DNA of 60,866 nt from JBBQWZ01 sp038210135 (GCA_038210135.1 JBBQWZ010000043.1:1-60866); one strand, 5' to 3'. Numbered from the stretch's first letter, positions 8,231 through 18,060 are shown. Translations and numbers: made by a program. Notes: generated from the letters alone by a model not told the origin.

Positions 8231-11200
8231 CTACTGAACCGGCAGGTTCGAAGGCGGCGAAGAACTGCCGCCGATACTCACGACGACCGGATAGGTTCCT
8301 GGCACGAGCGTATCGGGAACCACAACGTTGATCTGATACAGTCCGGCGAATCCCGGCGCGAGGCCGCTGAACGAGACGTTCGCGTTCTTGCCGCCGATCG
8401 TTACCACAGGGACTGTGGTGGTGCGCGAAAGCGGTGAGCTCAAAGCCAGTTCGCCGCTCTTCGGCTGGTTCAATACCGGCCCCAGACCGTTCCCGTACAT
8501 TTGAATGGTTGCGCCGCGCTTGGCCGGATTGCTTGTGCTGATCGATTGAAAATTCAAGTCGCGCGCGGATACGTTGCCATTGCCAAACAGGCCCGGGCTG
8601 TAATCGGCGAGTGGCACCGAAACGACGTTGCCGTTGGAAACATCGATCGTCACTTTCACTTGCGCCGAGGTCAGACCCTGCAGCTCCCACGGGACCTGCA
8701 CGTTCACCTGGGTGGGGCTCACGTAAATCAAATGACCTGGCACGCTGATATTCGCTGACGGCGCATCGAAGCTGACGAGCACGAAGTCGATCGCGAGCGG
8801 CAGGTTTCCGATTCCGTTCCAGAGATCGGTCACGTCGCTCAGACCGGAGCCGGTAATCGTAATATACGAGCCGGGCGCGACCGGCTTCGTAGCATCGAAA
8901 CTCGCTCCATCCGCTACCGCCGTGATGGTCGGAACCGGACGCGCGGTCCCTTTGAAAGAGTACGTTTTGCCAGCGACGTTCGCGCTGAAAGAATAGTTAC
9001 CCGCGCCCGTGCCTAGGAATGCGTCGGCGGCGCCGATGCCGTAACGATCAGTGACCGTGAACGCGTTCTGCACCTTGGCGCCTCCGCGCGCTGTCCAAGT
9101 TATCGGCGCTCCGGCAACGGCGAGGCCGAATTGATCGACCAGCTTGAACGAAAGGATGCCCTCCGGAATCTGCTGTCCGACCGTTCCACTGAATCCGCTG
9201 CCGCTAAGCGGGATGAAGTTGTAAGCCGTGTTATCGCTGACCAGATAAAGGAACGGCACTCGCTGCGTGACACCGGAGCCCTGGATCAGCACGGCGCCGG
9301 AATAAGAGCCCGCGCCAGGAACGGTACCGGAAAGCGTAATCGTCAAGTTGGCCGAACTGCCCGCCGCAATGGATAAAGAGGTCTTGTCGGGGGCGAGCGT
9401 GGCGGTGCTCGACGGGCCAGACACGCTGACCGTCAGGTTCACAGAAGTCGAACCGCTGTTGGCGATTTGCAAATTCCGGGTTGCCGGCAAAGACGTCGTC
9501 GTGAGCGCCCCAAAGGAAAGCGTGGACGGGGTAATCGTGATCGAAGAAGCGACCGCCGCGCCAGCATCTACCTTTCCGCCGCCAACAAAGCGAGCATCGG
9601 TCAGATCCCCAGCGTCATCCTGAATGACGTCCTGGGACGCGAAATTCACTAGCGCCGATTTCACCTGCGCGGCGCTGTAGTTAGGATGCGCCTGCTTGAC
9701 CAGCGCGGCGGCGCCCGACGTTAGCGGAGTCGCAAAGCTGGTTCCGGCGGCGGACGTAAACCGATCGATGCTGTACAGTTCTCCCAGCGGATCGTAGCTT
9801 TGCGTGGCCATGTACAAATCGGTGCCGACCGCCACCACATCGGGCTTCAGCAAGGCGTCTCCCGTGCTGGGTCCGAGCGAGGAGAAGAAGATCAGGTCAT
9901 TAAACGTCGCGTTTTCCTCCAGGCCGGAAGGATTGATGACGACTGGATAATCGGCGTTCGCAGCGAGGAATGCTTTCAAGGCAACCCCGTCGCTGTTCGC
10001 AATCATCGTGGCCGGAATTCCAAAGCTCGACAGATCGCCAATAGAAGCCAATCCCGTTTCACCGTCCGCCATGTAGAACACGACCCCGATCGCGCCCGCC
10101 GTAGCGGCATTCGTCATTTTGGCAAAGAACGTACAGGTGCCCCGCTTGATCAACGCGAACGTATCCGAGAGCGATCCAGCCGGCAGCGCCGCGCAAGCAA
10201 GTCCGTCGTTATTGAGCAGCGAAACGTCGCGCATCGGCGCCTGCAAACTGCCCGAAGCAACAAAGGATCCGTCCGGACCACTGGTAATATTGGCCAAACT
10301 GGAAGGCGCGGACGCGCCGATTACCTGTACCGTTTCCGTGAACACATGCGAATTCGTCGTCGCGCCGACTGCAATCACGGAAGGAGCGCTGGCGGGCGAA
10401 CTGATGGTGTTGTATCCAGGGGTGTTCTGAAACCCATCGAATCCTTCGTTCCCGGCGGCGACGACAATAATCATGCCCGCTTTAGCGGCATTCTCAAACG
10501 CCAGCGCGCTGACGTCGCAAGGGACGCCGGCCGGTCTTCCGCAGGTGGCGCCGATGTCGAGCGGACCCGAAAACGCCGGGCTTCCAGTCGAAAACGACAC
10601 GATATCCATGCCATCGTGGACCGCGTCCTCAAGCGCCATGATAATGACGTCGTCGAAAGTGGAATCGTTCACCTCGGGCGAACCATAGATTTTGTAATTG
10701 CCCAGATACGCCTTCGGAGCCATGCCGCTGATCGCAACCGTGGGACCGGCCACCGCATTTCCAGCCGCGCAGGAAGCCACCGCCGTTCCATGTCCGCCAC
10801 GATCGCGCGGCGAGGTGTCGTCCGGGCGCGAGTCGGCGGCGGGATTCGACGGATCGGTTCCGGCCGAAAGCTGTTTCACGTAGCTGCGCGCGACGATCAC
10901 CTTATTGGTGGTGAACGCGCAATCCGAGCCGGTGCAAATCGGAAATCCCGACGGCATCGGCAGAGACGAATCCTGGAACGCCGGATGGGTCTGATCGATT
11001 CCGCTGTCAAGAACGGCAATCTTGATTCCCTTCCCTGCGTTATTCGATCCGCCCAGCGCGTTCCAGGCCGTCGGCGCGTTGAGCAGCTGCGTAGCGCGGT
11101 TTAAGCTCTGCGTGTAACGGCGCGCCGGAATCACACCAAGCACGCCGGGCAGGGCTTTCAATTCGTCCAGGCGGCTGGCCGGCGCGGATACGAACACCGC

Positions 11201-11458
11201 ATTCAGCAACGTGTCTACGGACCCGGTGACGCGGACGTTTCTCGTTGCCAGCTCCGATTTGAGCGTCGCCTGGCGGTTCTGCACCTGCCGCCGGTAGGAG
11301 ACTCCAGCGTTCGACTGCAGGGTGTCCCGCGAACTGAATTGTGCCGCTGCCGGAGGATCCTCAAGGATCAAAATATACCGGTTCGGCGCGGTCTGCGCCC
11401 AGGCGCATACCGCTGAGAGAAATCCGGCGAACAATAGGAAAAAAGATCTATGGCGCAT
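8231..11458 (-). CDS. Secreted subtilisin-like serine protease (S8) with PA and TIGR03437 domains
   Basis: A Sec signal peptide (residues 1 to about 21, ending AWA) leads into an inhibitor I9-like propeptide (about 27-117) and the S8 domain. The triad is complete: Asp151 in VLDSGID, His223 in GGHGT and Ser574 in SAAGTSFATP. The oxyanion Asn is in VVAAGNEG (Asn337). A protease-associated (PA) domain is inserted at about 395-510. Ig-like segments follow, then the Solibacter C-terminal domain TIGR03437 at about 845-1075, with typical phrases VSPTQVNVQVPWEL and GNGLGPV. The domain order indicates an extracellular or surface protease that degrades proteins for nutrition. Its 1075 aa is large but normal for multidomain subtilases. 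The gene stands alone and no Shine-Dalgarno site is obvious. Confidence 0.93.
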   Translation of the reverse strand: MRHRSFFLLFAGFLSAVCAWAQTAPNRYILILEDPPAAAQFSSRDTLQSNAGVSYRRQVQNRQATLKSELATRNVRVTGSVDTLLNAVFVSAPASRLDELKALPGVLGVIPARRYTQSLNRATQLLNAPTAWNALGGSNNAGKGIKIAVLDSGIDQTHPAFQDSSLPMPSGFPICTGSDCAFTTNKVIVARSYVKQLSAGTDPSNPAADSRPDDTSPRDRGGHGTAVASCAAGNAVAGPTVAISGMAPKAYLGNYKIYGSPEVNDSTFDDVIIMALEDAVHDGMDIVSFSTGSPAFSGPLDIGATCGRPAGVPCDVSALAFENAAKAGMIIVVAAGNEGFDGFQNTPGYNTISSPASAPSVIAVGATTNSHVFTETVQVIGASAPSSLANITSGPDGSFVASGSLQAPMRDVSLLNNDGLACAALPAGSLSDTFALIKRGTCTFFAKMTNAATAGAIGVVFYMADGETGLASIGDLSSFGIPATMIANSDGVALKAFLAANADYPVVINPSGLEENATFNDLIFFSSLGPSTGDALLKPDVVAVGTDLYMATQSYDPLGELYSIDRFTSAAGTSFATPLTSGAAALVKQAHPNYSAAQVKSALVNFASQDVIQDDAGDLTDARFVGGGKVDAGAAVASSITITPSTLSFGALTTTSLPATRNLQIANSGSTSVNLTVSVSGPSSTATLAPDKTSLSIAAGSSANLTITLSGTVPGAGSYSGAVLIQGSGVTQRVPFLYLVSDNTAYNFIPLSGSGFSGTVGQQIPEGILSFKLVDQFGLAVAGAPITWTARGGAKVQNAFTVTDRYGIGAADAFLGTGAGNYSFSANVAGKTYSFKGTARPVPTITAVADGASFDATKPVAPGSYITITGSGLSDVTDLWNGIGNLPLAIDFVLVSFDAPSANISVPGHLIYVSPTQVNVQVPWELQGLTSAQVKVTIDVSNGNVVSVPLADYSPGLFGNGNVSARDLNFQSISTSNPAKRGATIQMYGNGLGPVLNQPKSGELALSSPLSRTTTVPVVTIGGKNANVSFSGLAPGFAGLYQINVVVPDTLVPGTYPVVVSIGGSSSPPSNLPVQ

Positions 11459-11827
11459 AACGATGAACGGGTGAAGGAATAGGGACGGTTTCCGTATGGC
11501 TGCGGTTTCTCAAAATTTGACCGATTGCGACGAAAAGTGCCGGAAATGTTGCCCGCAAGCTACACAAGAAGAACACCGTACGGACGCTATAAGTTGCGAC
11601 CTCGGACACAGTCATGGCGGTCCTCGCTTTCCGTCAGGCGGCTGTCAACCAGCAAGACGCTATCACCAGGACCCGGGTTGACGCCCGCGCGTTCGGTAGG
11701 TAAGCGGCCATGGCGTCGAGCCAGTGGGGCGGACCGAATACACCGCGTTTGGGAATAAATTCTCCCCGCAATGACGACCGGCAGTTCGTGCTCAGTTTGA
11801 TGCACACTGGCCGACCGGCATACCGCG
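11459..11827. other. 369-bp gap without a recognisable gene
   Basis: It lies between the starts of the protease gene and the stop of the zinc-ribbon gene, both on the minus strand. Reading frames here look like chance. RNase P RNA is often found beside this zinc-ribbon gene in other bacteria, but its conserved GAGGAAAGTCC and ACAGAA-type blocks were not found. A TTGACA on the minus strand (about 11643-11648) has no matching -10 box. It probably holds the protease promoter. Confidence 0.4.
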
Positions 11828-12556
11828 TCAGGGGGCGGCGTCAAAGGCTTTCGGCGGGTTGTAATACAGGATTCGCCCGCAACTCTCACAGAACATCACT
11901 TCCTCGTTGCGGCGAAGATCCTGCATGAATTGCTGCCGGAGCGTGATCTGGCAGGCGCCGCAGCGGCCGTCCGTCGCTTCGGCCACCGCCACGCCATTCG
12001 ACTTCTTGCGAATGCGATCGTAGGCTGTAACCAGTTGCGGCTTCAGTTCCGGAACGATCGTCACGCGCTCAGCTTGCAGCTTTGCGAGCCCTTCCTGATC
12101 CATCGCTGTATGCTGTTGAGCGCGTTTCTTTTGCAGGTCCACTTGACCCTGTTCCTGCTTCAGCGCCACTTCGGCGGCCTTGACAGCGACGTCCAGGGGC
12201 TCCGATTCGCCCATCGACTCCAGAATGCGATCCTCCGCTTTCCGGATTTCCGCTTCGCAGAATTCAATTTCCTTTTGAAACGCGCGATATTGTTCGTTGG
12301 TTTTTGCCTGCAGCGTCTGATCGCGTAATTTCGAAATCTTCTGCTGCTGAATCTGGATGTCGCCTTCGAGGCTCTTGCGCTCTTTCTGGTTCGCCGTCAA
12401 CGCGGCACGATCGGCTTCAAGACGCCGTTTATGGGAGTCCATGGCCTTTTCGATCGAAGCGATATATTTCGGGAGCGCCGCAATTTCCTTCTCGAGCGCA
12501 GCCGACCGCGTGTCGATGGATTGCAGGCGCAGAATGCGCTCAATTTCAGGCGTCAT
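11828..12556 (-). CDS. Coiled-coil protein with C4-type zinc ribbon (DUF164/CdsZ-like)
   Basis: About 185 residues of charged heptad sequence form a long antiparallel coiled coil. A C-terminal zinc ribbon follows with CGAC and CESC pairs (C-x2-C...C-x2-C), the zf-RING_7 family. The family is widespread and conserved, but its molecular role is still poorly defined; nucleic-acid or protein-scaffold functions have been proposed. Its 242 aa agrees with the family. It is divergent from the oligopeptidase gene with 78 bp between starts, which must hold both promoters. Confidence 0.85.
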   Translation of the reverse strand: MTPEIERILRLQSIDTRSAALEKEIAALPKYIASIEKAMDSHKRRLEADRAALTANQKERKSLEGDIQIQQQKISKLRDQTLQAKTNEQYRAFQKEIEFCEAEIRKAEDRILESMGESEPLDVAVKAAEVALKQEQGQVDLQKKRAQQHTAMDQEGLAKLQAERVTIVPELKPQLVTAYDRIRKKSNGVAVAEATDGRCGACQITLRQQFMQDLRRNEEVMFCESCGRILYYNPPKAFDAAP

Positions 12557-12634
12557 TGAAAGACGATTGTAGCAGCCGCTACTCTAAGAAGAGACAGGGC
12601 ATCCTCCGTCCCAGAGAAAACGCACATCCAACTT

Positions 12635-14632
12635 ATGCTGACACGCATCCAGTTCAACATCCCGTTCGACGAGATTAAGACGGCGGAAATTGCTCCCGCC
12701 ATTGACCAGCTATTGGCGGAATCGCGCGCGGGGATGGCGGAAATCTCGGCACCGAAAAGCCGTACCTGGGACAACACGATGGGGGCACTCGACCATTTCA
12801 CAGAGAAACTGGACTATGCGTTCGGCGTCGTCCGGCACCTCGAATCCGTCGCGACGACCACTGAATTGCGGGCCGTCTACAACGAATTGCAGCCGCGCGT
12901 CAGCGAATTCTATTCTTCCCTGCTGCTCGACGACGGGTTGTGGCTGGCCGTCAAAACGTACGCGGCAATGGACGAAGCCAAGGCGCTGACCGGCACGCGA
13001 CTTCGATATCTGACCAAGACCATCGACGCCTTCGAGCGCCAAGGCGCGGAATTGCCTCCCGCCGGCAAGGCCAAACTGAAGGCAATCGATATCGAGCTGG
13101 CGAAAGTCACGACCAAGTTCTCAGAGAATGTTCTCGATTCGACCAACGAGTGGGAATTGATTCTCACGGACGAAGCCAAGCTCGCCGGCCTTCCCCCGAG
13201 CGCGGTCGCCGCCGCTCGTGTTAGCGCGGAATCGAAGGGCAAGACCGGCTGGCGCTTCACGCTGCAGGCTCCAAGCTATCTGCCGTTGATGACCTATCTC
13301 GATGATCGCGACGTCCGCGCGGACGCGTATCGCGCCTTTGCGATTCGTTCGACCGAACCGGCTCACGACAACCGTCCGCTGCTCGTCGAGATCCTGCGCC
13401 TGCGCAAGGAGAAGGCCACCCTGCTTGGCTTTGCCGACTTCGCGGACCTGATTCTCGGCGAGCGGATGGCGAAGTCGGGTGCCGCCGCGCAAGCTTTCGT
13501 CGAAGGCCTGGAAGCCAAGACAAGTGCACGGTTCGCCGACGAAAACACAGCCCTCGAAACGTTCGCGAATCAAAAACTCGAGCCCTGGGACATCGGCTAC
13601 TGGGCGGAAAAGCAGCGCCTGGCTCTCTATGATTTCGACGAAGAGGAACTCCGCCCCTATTTCCCGCTCGATCGCGTGATGCCCGGCATGTTCAATCTGT
13701 TCGGCAGCCTGTTCGGCATCCGCGTGGTCCCTGAAGAAAAGATTCCCGGCTGGGATGCGGAGGTTCGCCGCTACGCCATTTACGATGCCGCCCGGCCGGA
13801 TCTGCATCTCGGCAGCTTTTATGCGGACTGGTTTCCGCGCGAGAACAAGCGCGGCGGCGCCTGGATGGATTCACTGATCACCGGAAATCCGGATGCAGGC
13901 AGTGCCCACCTCGGGCTAATTTGCGGCAACATGACGCCGCCGGTTGACAGTAAGCCCGCCCTGCTCACCCATCGCGAGGTCGAAACCATCTTCCATGAAT
14001 TCGGCCATTTGCTCCATCACTGCCTCAGCCGCGTAGAGGTCCGGTCGCTCGCCGGAACAAACGTTCCCTGGGATTTCGTCGAGCTGCCCAGCCAGATCAT
14101 GGAGAACTGGTGCTGGGAGCGCGCCTCGCTCGATCTCTTCGCCCGCCACTTCGAAACCGGCGCGCTGATTCCAGAAGACCTGTTTCAAAAAATGGTGCGC
14201 GCGAAGAATTTCCGCGCCGCCAACGCGCAAATGCGCCAACTGGGTTTCGCAACCGTGGACCTCATGCTGCATCGCAAGTACGATCCGGCTACGGACGGCG
14301 ACGTGATCGCGTACGCCCGCCAGCTGCTCCAGAAGTTTTCGCCGGCGCCGCTCCCTCGTGACCACGCCATGATCGCGAGCTTCACTCACTTGTTCGCCAG
14401 TCCGGTCGCGTACGGCGCCGGATACTACAGCTACAAATGGGCGGAATCGCTCGACGCCGACGCCTTTACGCGCTTCAAGCAGGAAGGCGTATTCAGCGAG
14501 CGCGTGGGCACCGAGTTCCGCAAGCGAATTCTCGAGAAGGGCGACAGTGAGGATCCGGCCGCACTCTATTGCAGCTTCATGGGCCGCGATCCCGATCCGA
14601 ACGCGCTGCTTGAGCGCGCCGGACTCGCGTAG
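12635..14632 (+). CDS. M3-family zinc oligopeptidase (oligopeptidase A/thimet-like)
   Basis: A cytosolic zinc metallopeptidase that trims short peptides. The HEFGH zinc motif is at about 454-458, and downstream FVELPSQIMENW carries the third zinc-ligand Glu and the conserved PSQ. The N-terminal helical half is typical of M3A enzymes. The 665 aa length fits the oligopeptidase A family (about 680). No signal peptide is present. It is followed on the same strand by a membrane protein gene after 46 bp and an SDR gene, so the three may be co-transcribed. A role in recycling peptides is expected from the family. Confidence 0.92.
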   Translation: MLTRIQFNIPFDEIKTAEIAPAIDQLLAESRAGMAEISAPKSRTWDNTMGALDHFTEKLDYAFGVVRHLESVATTTELRAVYNELQPRVSEFYSSLLLDDGLWLAVKTYAAMDEAKALTGTRLRYLTKTIDAFERQGAELPPAGKAKLKAIDIELAKVTTKFSENVLDSTNEWELILTDEAKLAGLPPSAVAAARVSAESKGKTGWRFTLQAPSYLPLMTYLDDRDVRADAYRAFAIRSTEPAHDNRPLLVEILRLRKEKATLLGFADFADLILGERMAKSGAAAQAFVEGLEAKTSARFADENTALETFANQKLEPWDIGYWAEKQRLALYDFDEEELRPYFPLDRVMPGMFNLFGSLFGIRVVPEEKIPGWDAEVRRYAIYDAARPDLHLGSFYADWFPRENKRGGAWMDSLITGNPDAGSAHLGLICGNMTPPVDSKPALLTHREVETIFHEFGHLLHHCLSRVEVRSLAGTNVPWDFVELPSQIMENWCWERASLDLFARHFETGALIPEDLFQKMVRAKNFRAANAQMRQLGFATVDLMLHRKYDPATDGDVIAYARQLLQKFSPAPLPRDHAMIASFTHLFASPVAYGAGYYSYKWAESLDADAFTRFKQEGVFSERVGTEFRKRILEKGDSEDPAALYCSFMGRDPDPNALLERAGLA

Positions 14633-14678
14633 TTTCGCGACACGGCGGTCCGGGAAGTCTCCACTTACAATAGAAAAA

Positions 14679-15455
14679 GTGTCTGTCCCGCCGCTGCCAC
14701 CACCACTCGACACGCTCGGCCAGCGAAAGTTTTCGTTTTATCCGGCGATTCTGAACATCGAGCACAACGAGTGGATTTTCCGCAAAACATCGTGGAGCGA
14801 AATGCTGGTGTTCAATCCGGCTGGCGACTTCGAGCTCTGGGTCCCGCGCCGGTACCTTGGTGAAGTTTCGCGAATCGACGATCCAGTCATCATCGTCGGG
14901 CTCAGCAAAGAACTCGAATACAAGGGCGGCATGCTGATGGCGCACGAACGTCGCATTCTGGAAATGCCCCGCGCCGTAAACGAGGGCCCACGCGCATCGA
15001 GCGCGTCGGATACGCCTTCGCAGCCCGCTCCCGTGGTCGGAATTCGCCTCGAAAGCAGCGCCGAATCGCGCGTGGTTCGCATGATGCTGGTGGCCATTGC
15101 GACTGCCCTTCTCGCCGCGGTCGGCGTCGTGCTCGTGTTCCGCGATGGAGCGCGCGTCCAGTTTTCAGCCGTCGTCCAATCGGACCTGCCGTTCACCGCG
15201 AACGACGATCAGTATTCGATCGAGCATCAATACGGCGCGCCCGCTGAAGACAAGTGGCGGAGCGAACAGGGCGAACTGCAATATCGCAAACTCTGGTATC
15301 CCGATCGCGGCCTCAATCTGATCCTGATGGGAAGCGATCGCCAAAACATTCGCTACCTCGGCGCGCTCGACAAAGATTGGCGCGTCGTACACTCCGTCGA
15401 TTTGCCGGGCAAGAAAAACTCCGCCTCCATCCTGCATACGCTTCCCCACTTCTGA
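14679..15455 (+). CDS. Single-pass membrane protein of unknown function
   Basis: A 258-aa protein with one transmembrane helix near the middle (MMLVAIATALLAAVGVVLVF). An N-terminal soluble domain contains NEWIFRKTSWSEMLVFNPAGDFELWVPRRYLG and precedes the helix. After the helix comes a domain of about 90 residues that is probably on the other side of the membrane. The N-terminal domain sequence has the look of a conserved beta-rich module, but I cannot name it. A GTG start at 14679 is chosen because starts further upstream overlap the end of the oligopeptidase gene. The Shine-Dalgarno site is weak. Confidence 0.65.
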   Translation: MSVPPLPPPLDTLGQRKFSFYPAILNIEHNEWIFRKTSWSEMLVFNPAGDFELWVPRRYLGEVSRIDDPVIIVGLSKELEYKGGMLMAHERRILEMPRAVNEGPRASSASDTPSQPAPVVGIRLESSAESRVVRMMLVAIATALLAAVGVVLVFRDGARVQFSAVVQSDLPFTANDDQYSIEHQYGAPAEDKWRSEQGELQYRKLWYPDRGLNLILMGSDRQNIRYLGALDKDWRVVHSVDLPGKKNSASILHTLPHF

Positions 15456-15508
15456 CGATCGATAGCCGAAGACTCGCCCTCGCGCGCAGTGGTACGCTAA
15501 CGGAACTT

Positions 15509-16300
15509 ATGATTCCGTCAGACGCCATCCACGTGGATACTCTGTTCTCCCTCAAAGGCAAGACCGCGCTCGTCACCGGCGGCTCGCGCGGCATCGGATT
15601 GATGATCGCGCGCGGCTTTATCGAATCCGGCGCTAAAGTCTACATCTCGTCGCGCAAAAAAGATGTTTGCGACGAAACCGCCCGCGAGCTTTCGGCCATC
15701 GGCGAGTGCATTTCGATTCCCGCCGACCTGTCGAGCGTGGCCGGATGCGACTACCTCGCGGGCGAAATCGCGAAGCACGAAACCAAGCTCGACATCCTGG
15801 TGAATAACGCTGGAGCAGCCTGGGGTGCTCCGCTCGCGGAATTCCCGGAATCCGGCTGGGACAAAACCATGAACACGAATCTCAAGGCCGTGTTCTTCCT
15901 GACCAAGAATCTGATGCCGCTGCTGCAGAAGGCCGCCAAGCCCGATGACCCCGCGCGCGTCATCAACGTCGGATCCATCGACGGAATCAAAGCCCCGCTC
16001 ATGGAGACCTACGCATATCCGGCGAGTAAGGCCGCGGTCCATCACATGACGCGAGACCTGGCCGTGAAGCTCGCGGGGACCTTCGTCACCGTCAACGCCA
16101 TCGCGCCCGGCCCGTTCCCCAGCCAGATGACCAAACACATGGCCGAACTGCACGGCGAGGAAATCAAGAATGGCTGTCCGCTGCGTCGCTGGGGCGTTCC
16201 GGGAGACATGGCGGGAGTGGCCCTTTTCCTGGCCTCCCGCGCCGGATCCTACGTCAACGGAGTGGTCATCCCGGTGGACGGCGGAATCTGCATAAGCTAG
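15509..16300 (+). CDS. Short-chain dehydrogenase/reductase (RhlG/gluconate 5-dehydrogenase-like)
   Basis: A classical SDR of 263 aa using NAD(P)H. It has the dinucleotide motif TGGSRGIG (23-30), the NNAG strand motif, the catalytic Ser in NVGSIDG, and Tyr170/Lys174 in YPASK. The C-terminal VIPVDGG is standard. Ser-Arg following the second Gly favours NADP(H). The sequence resembles RhlG-like beta-ketoacyl reductases and sugar-acid dehydrogenases, and the substrate cannot be fixed from sequence. The ATG at 15509 fits the family N-terminus. The longer reading frame upstream overlaps the preceding gene. Confidence 0.9.
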   Translation: MIPSDAIHVDTLFSLKGKTALVTGGSRGIGLMIARGFIESGAKVYISSRKKDVCDETARELSAIGECISIPADLSSVAGCDYLAGEIAKHETKLDILVNNAGAAWGAPLAEFPESGWDKTMNTNLKAVFFLTKNLMPLLQKAAKPDDPARVINVGSIDGIKAPLMETYAYPASKAAVHHMTRDLAVKLAGTFVTVNAIAPGPFPSQMTKHMAELHGEEIKNGCPLRRWGVPGDMAGVALFLASRAGSYVNGVVIPVDGGICIS

Positions 16301-16434
16301 CTGGGCGGTATTGACCAACCTCCAACTATGACCACGCTACGGAAACCTACTTGTTTGAGAAGGTCCGGCCGGAAAGTGTTCCGGACCAACTCGTCAAATG
16401 GGCATCAGAAATTGCGAAGTTCGTTTGTCGCGAC

Positions 16435-17100
16435 TTAGCTGGCGGATTTGGCTCGGACGTTTAGCTGGGCGGAACGAAGGGCTTCGCTCGACGGGATGAA
16501 CATGCGGCCGCGGCCCAGGCGAACGAGTCCGCGGCGTTCGAGGACGTTAAGGGTCGTTGAGGTGGTTTCGCGGGTGGCGCCGATCAGCTTAGCGAGTTCG
16601 CTTTGGGTCAAGGGAACCTGAGCCGGCTTCTGCGGACCTTCGGCGAGGAATTCGGCGAGTTCGGCGAGCGAATCCATTACACGAGATTCCACGTCGTAAA
16701 GAGTTAGCATCTCGACCTTGTGGTCGAGTTCGACAAGGCGCTTCCCTAGCGAATCCGCGTACATTCTTGAGATTTCCGGCGTCGAATCGCAGAATTCACG
16801 GAAGTCTGCGCGGGGGATTTCATAGACGACGGAAGGAAGAATGGCGTGGGAGTGGGAGCTGCGCACGCCGACTACGGGGAAATCACCGAATAATTCGCCG
16901 GGCCGGACCAGGTGAAGCAACACCTGGCGGCCATCGGGACCATCCCGGAGGACCTTTACCAAACCGGCGTCGAGGAACAGGACGCCATCGGTTGAAGAGC
17001 CGACATCAAATACATTTGCGTTGTCACGGTCGTACTCATGGCGTACGACTCCGCGCACGGTCATAACGCGATCCCTGAGGATCGCAGCGAAGTTGTCCAC
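16435..17100 (-). CDS. Crp/Fnr-family transcriptional regulator
   Basis: A cyclic-nucleotide-binding-like beta barrel (about 20-120, with RPGELFGDFPVVG in the phosphate-binding-cassette position) is joined by a long dimer helix to a Crp-type winged helix. The recognition region is TQSELAKLIGATRETTSTTLNVLERRGLV. The N-terminus lacks the Cys cluster of Fnr, so oxygen sensing through FeS is unlikely. The effector is unknown. The GTG start has GGAG seven bases upstream. A TATAAT on the minus strand lies about 40 bp upstream of the start. It sits downstream of tyrA but probably has its own promoter. Confidence 0.9.
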   Translation of the reverse strand: MDNFAAILRDRVMTVRGVVRHEYDRDNANVFDVGSSTDGVLFLDAGLVKVLRDGPDGRQVLLHLVRPGELFGDFPVVGVRSSHSHAILPSVVYEIPRADFREFCDSTPEISRMYADSLGKRLVELDHKVEMLTLYDVESRVMDSLAELAEFLAEGPQKPAQVPLTQSELAKLIGATRETTSTTLNVLERRGLVRLGRGRMFIPSSEALRSAQLNVRAKSAS

Positions 17101-17137
17101 TTGCGTTCTCCACCCTACTCAAACTGGAATGTGGTTC

Positions 17138-17143
17138 ATTATA
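17138..17143 (-). promoter_or_regulatory. -10 box upstream of the Crp/Fnr regulator gene
   Basis: A perfect TATAAT on the minus strand, 37 bp before the GTG start. No clear -35 is seen at 17-18 bp. It lies in the 102-bp gap after tyrA. Confidence 0.45.
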
Positions 17144-17202
17144 GCGATGATCGTGGAGAAAGAAACCATTAAAATCAACGCGGACGAGTATTTTTGTGAG
17201 AT

Positions 17203-18015
17203 CTAGTACTTACGTAACCGACGGGAAGCGACCAGAGCATCCTGAAAGGGTAGTACGAGGGTCTGCGCCTTCAGATTTTGCCGTAATTCTTCTAGTTTTA
17301 AAAGAAACTTATCCAAGGCAAGCTCAATATTATCAATGTTTGTAACGGAAATGTCATGCCACAGATCCGCGGAACTCATTGCCAAACGGGTCATATCGAT
17401 GACTCCGGGCCCGGCGATTTCAGGAGCACGCAGCTGATCGGCGAGGGTGAGGGCGAGGGCTGTCGAGAGGAATTGCGGTAAATGGGAGGTAAGAGCGACG
17501 GTGCGGTCATGCTCGGCCGGGTCGAAGAAAGAGACTTTCGCGCCGATGGCTTCGAGCCAGGGAACGAGGTCTTCGGCGGCTTGGTTTTTCGTGGTGAGGA
17601 TCCAGGGGCGGTCGTTAAAAAGACGGGCGTCGGCGGCGGCGACTCCGGTGAGTTCTTTGCCGGCCATGGGGTGTCCGCCTACGAAGCGATTTGGGGGAAG
17701 GTGCCGGTTGGCTTGTTCGACGATGTCGACTTTGGTGCTGCCGGCGTCGGTAACGATGGTGGCGGGACCGAGGTGGGCGGCGAGTTTGGGGATGGTTTCG
17801 AGGATGACGGAGATGGGTTGGGCGAGGAAGACGAGATCCGATTGGGCGGCTTGTTCGAAGGTGGCTCCGCGATCGATGACGTGGAGGTCGAGGGCTTTGG
17901 CGATGGTGGCGGGGGAGCTGACGCCGAGGATGGTTCCGGTGAAGCCGGCTTGGCGGAGGGCGAGGGCGAAAGATCCGCCGATGAGTCCGACGCCGAAGAT
18001 GGAGACGGTGGTCAT
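17203..18015 (-). CDS. tyrA: Prephenate/arogenate dehydrogenase
   Basis: It oxidatively decarboxylates prephenate (or arogenate) toward tyrosine. The Rossmann motif GVGLIGGSFALAL is at the N-terminus. GGHPMAGKE is the family's substrate-binding signature, with its conserved His. The C-terminal helical dimerisation domain follows. At 270 aa it has no ACT domain, so it lacks the built-in tyrosine-feedback domain found in Bacillus-type TyrA. It is the last gene of the trpB-trpA-aroQ-aroF-tyrA series and is separated from the DAHP synthase gene by 195 bp of repeats. Confidence 0.93.
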   Translation of the reverse strand: MTTVSIFGVGLIGGSFALALRQAGFTGTILGVSSPATIAKALDLHVIDRGATFEQAAQSDLVFLAQPISVILETIPKLAAHLGPATIVTDAGSTKVDIVEQANRHLPPNRFVGGHPMAGKELTGVAAADARLFNDRPWILTTKNQAAEDLVPWLEAIGAKVSFFDPAEHDRTVALTSHLPQFLSTALALTLADQLRAPEIAGPGVIDMTRLAMSSADLWHDISVTNIDNIELALDKFLLKLEELRQNLKAQTLVLPFQDALVASRRLRKY

Positions 18016-18060
18016 TTTGTGGGCTTGGCCTTGCGATCAGGACTCGGGTGAGGGGATAGG

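Noticed and set aside
9800..11104. 434-codon open frame opposite the protease gene
   Set aside because: Very Arg-rich composition with no motif, and it lies fully inside the subtilase with intact catalytic residues on the other strand.
11459..11827. Possible RNase P RNA (rnpB)
   Set aside because: Expected from neighbourhood in other bacteria, but the universally conserved blocks are not seen on either strand.
11587..11889. 100-codon frame in the gap before the protease gene
   Set aside because: No Shine-Dalgarno site, no recognisable motif, and it overlaps the zinc-ribbon gene end; treated as chance.
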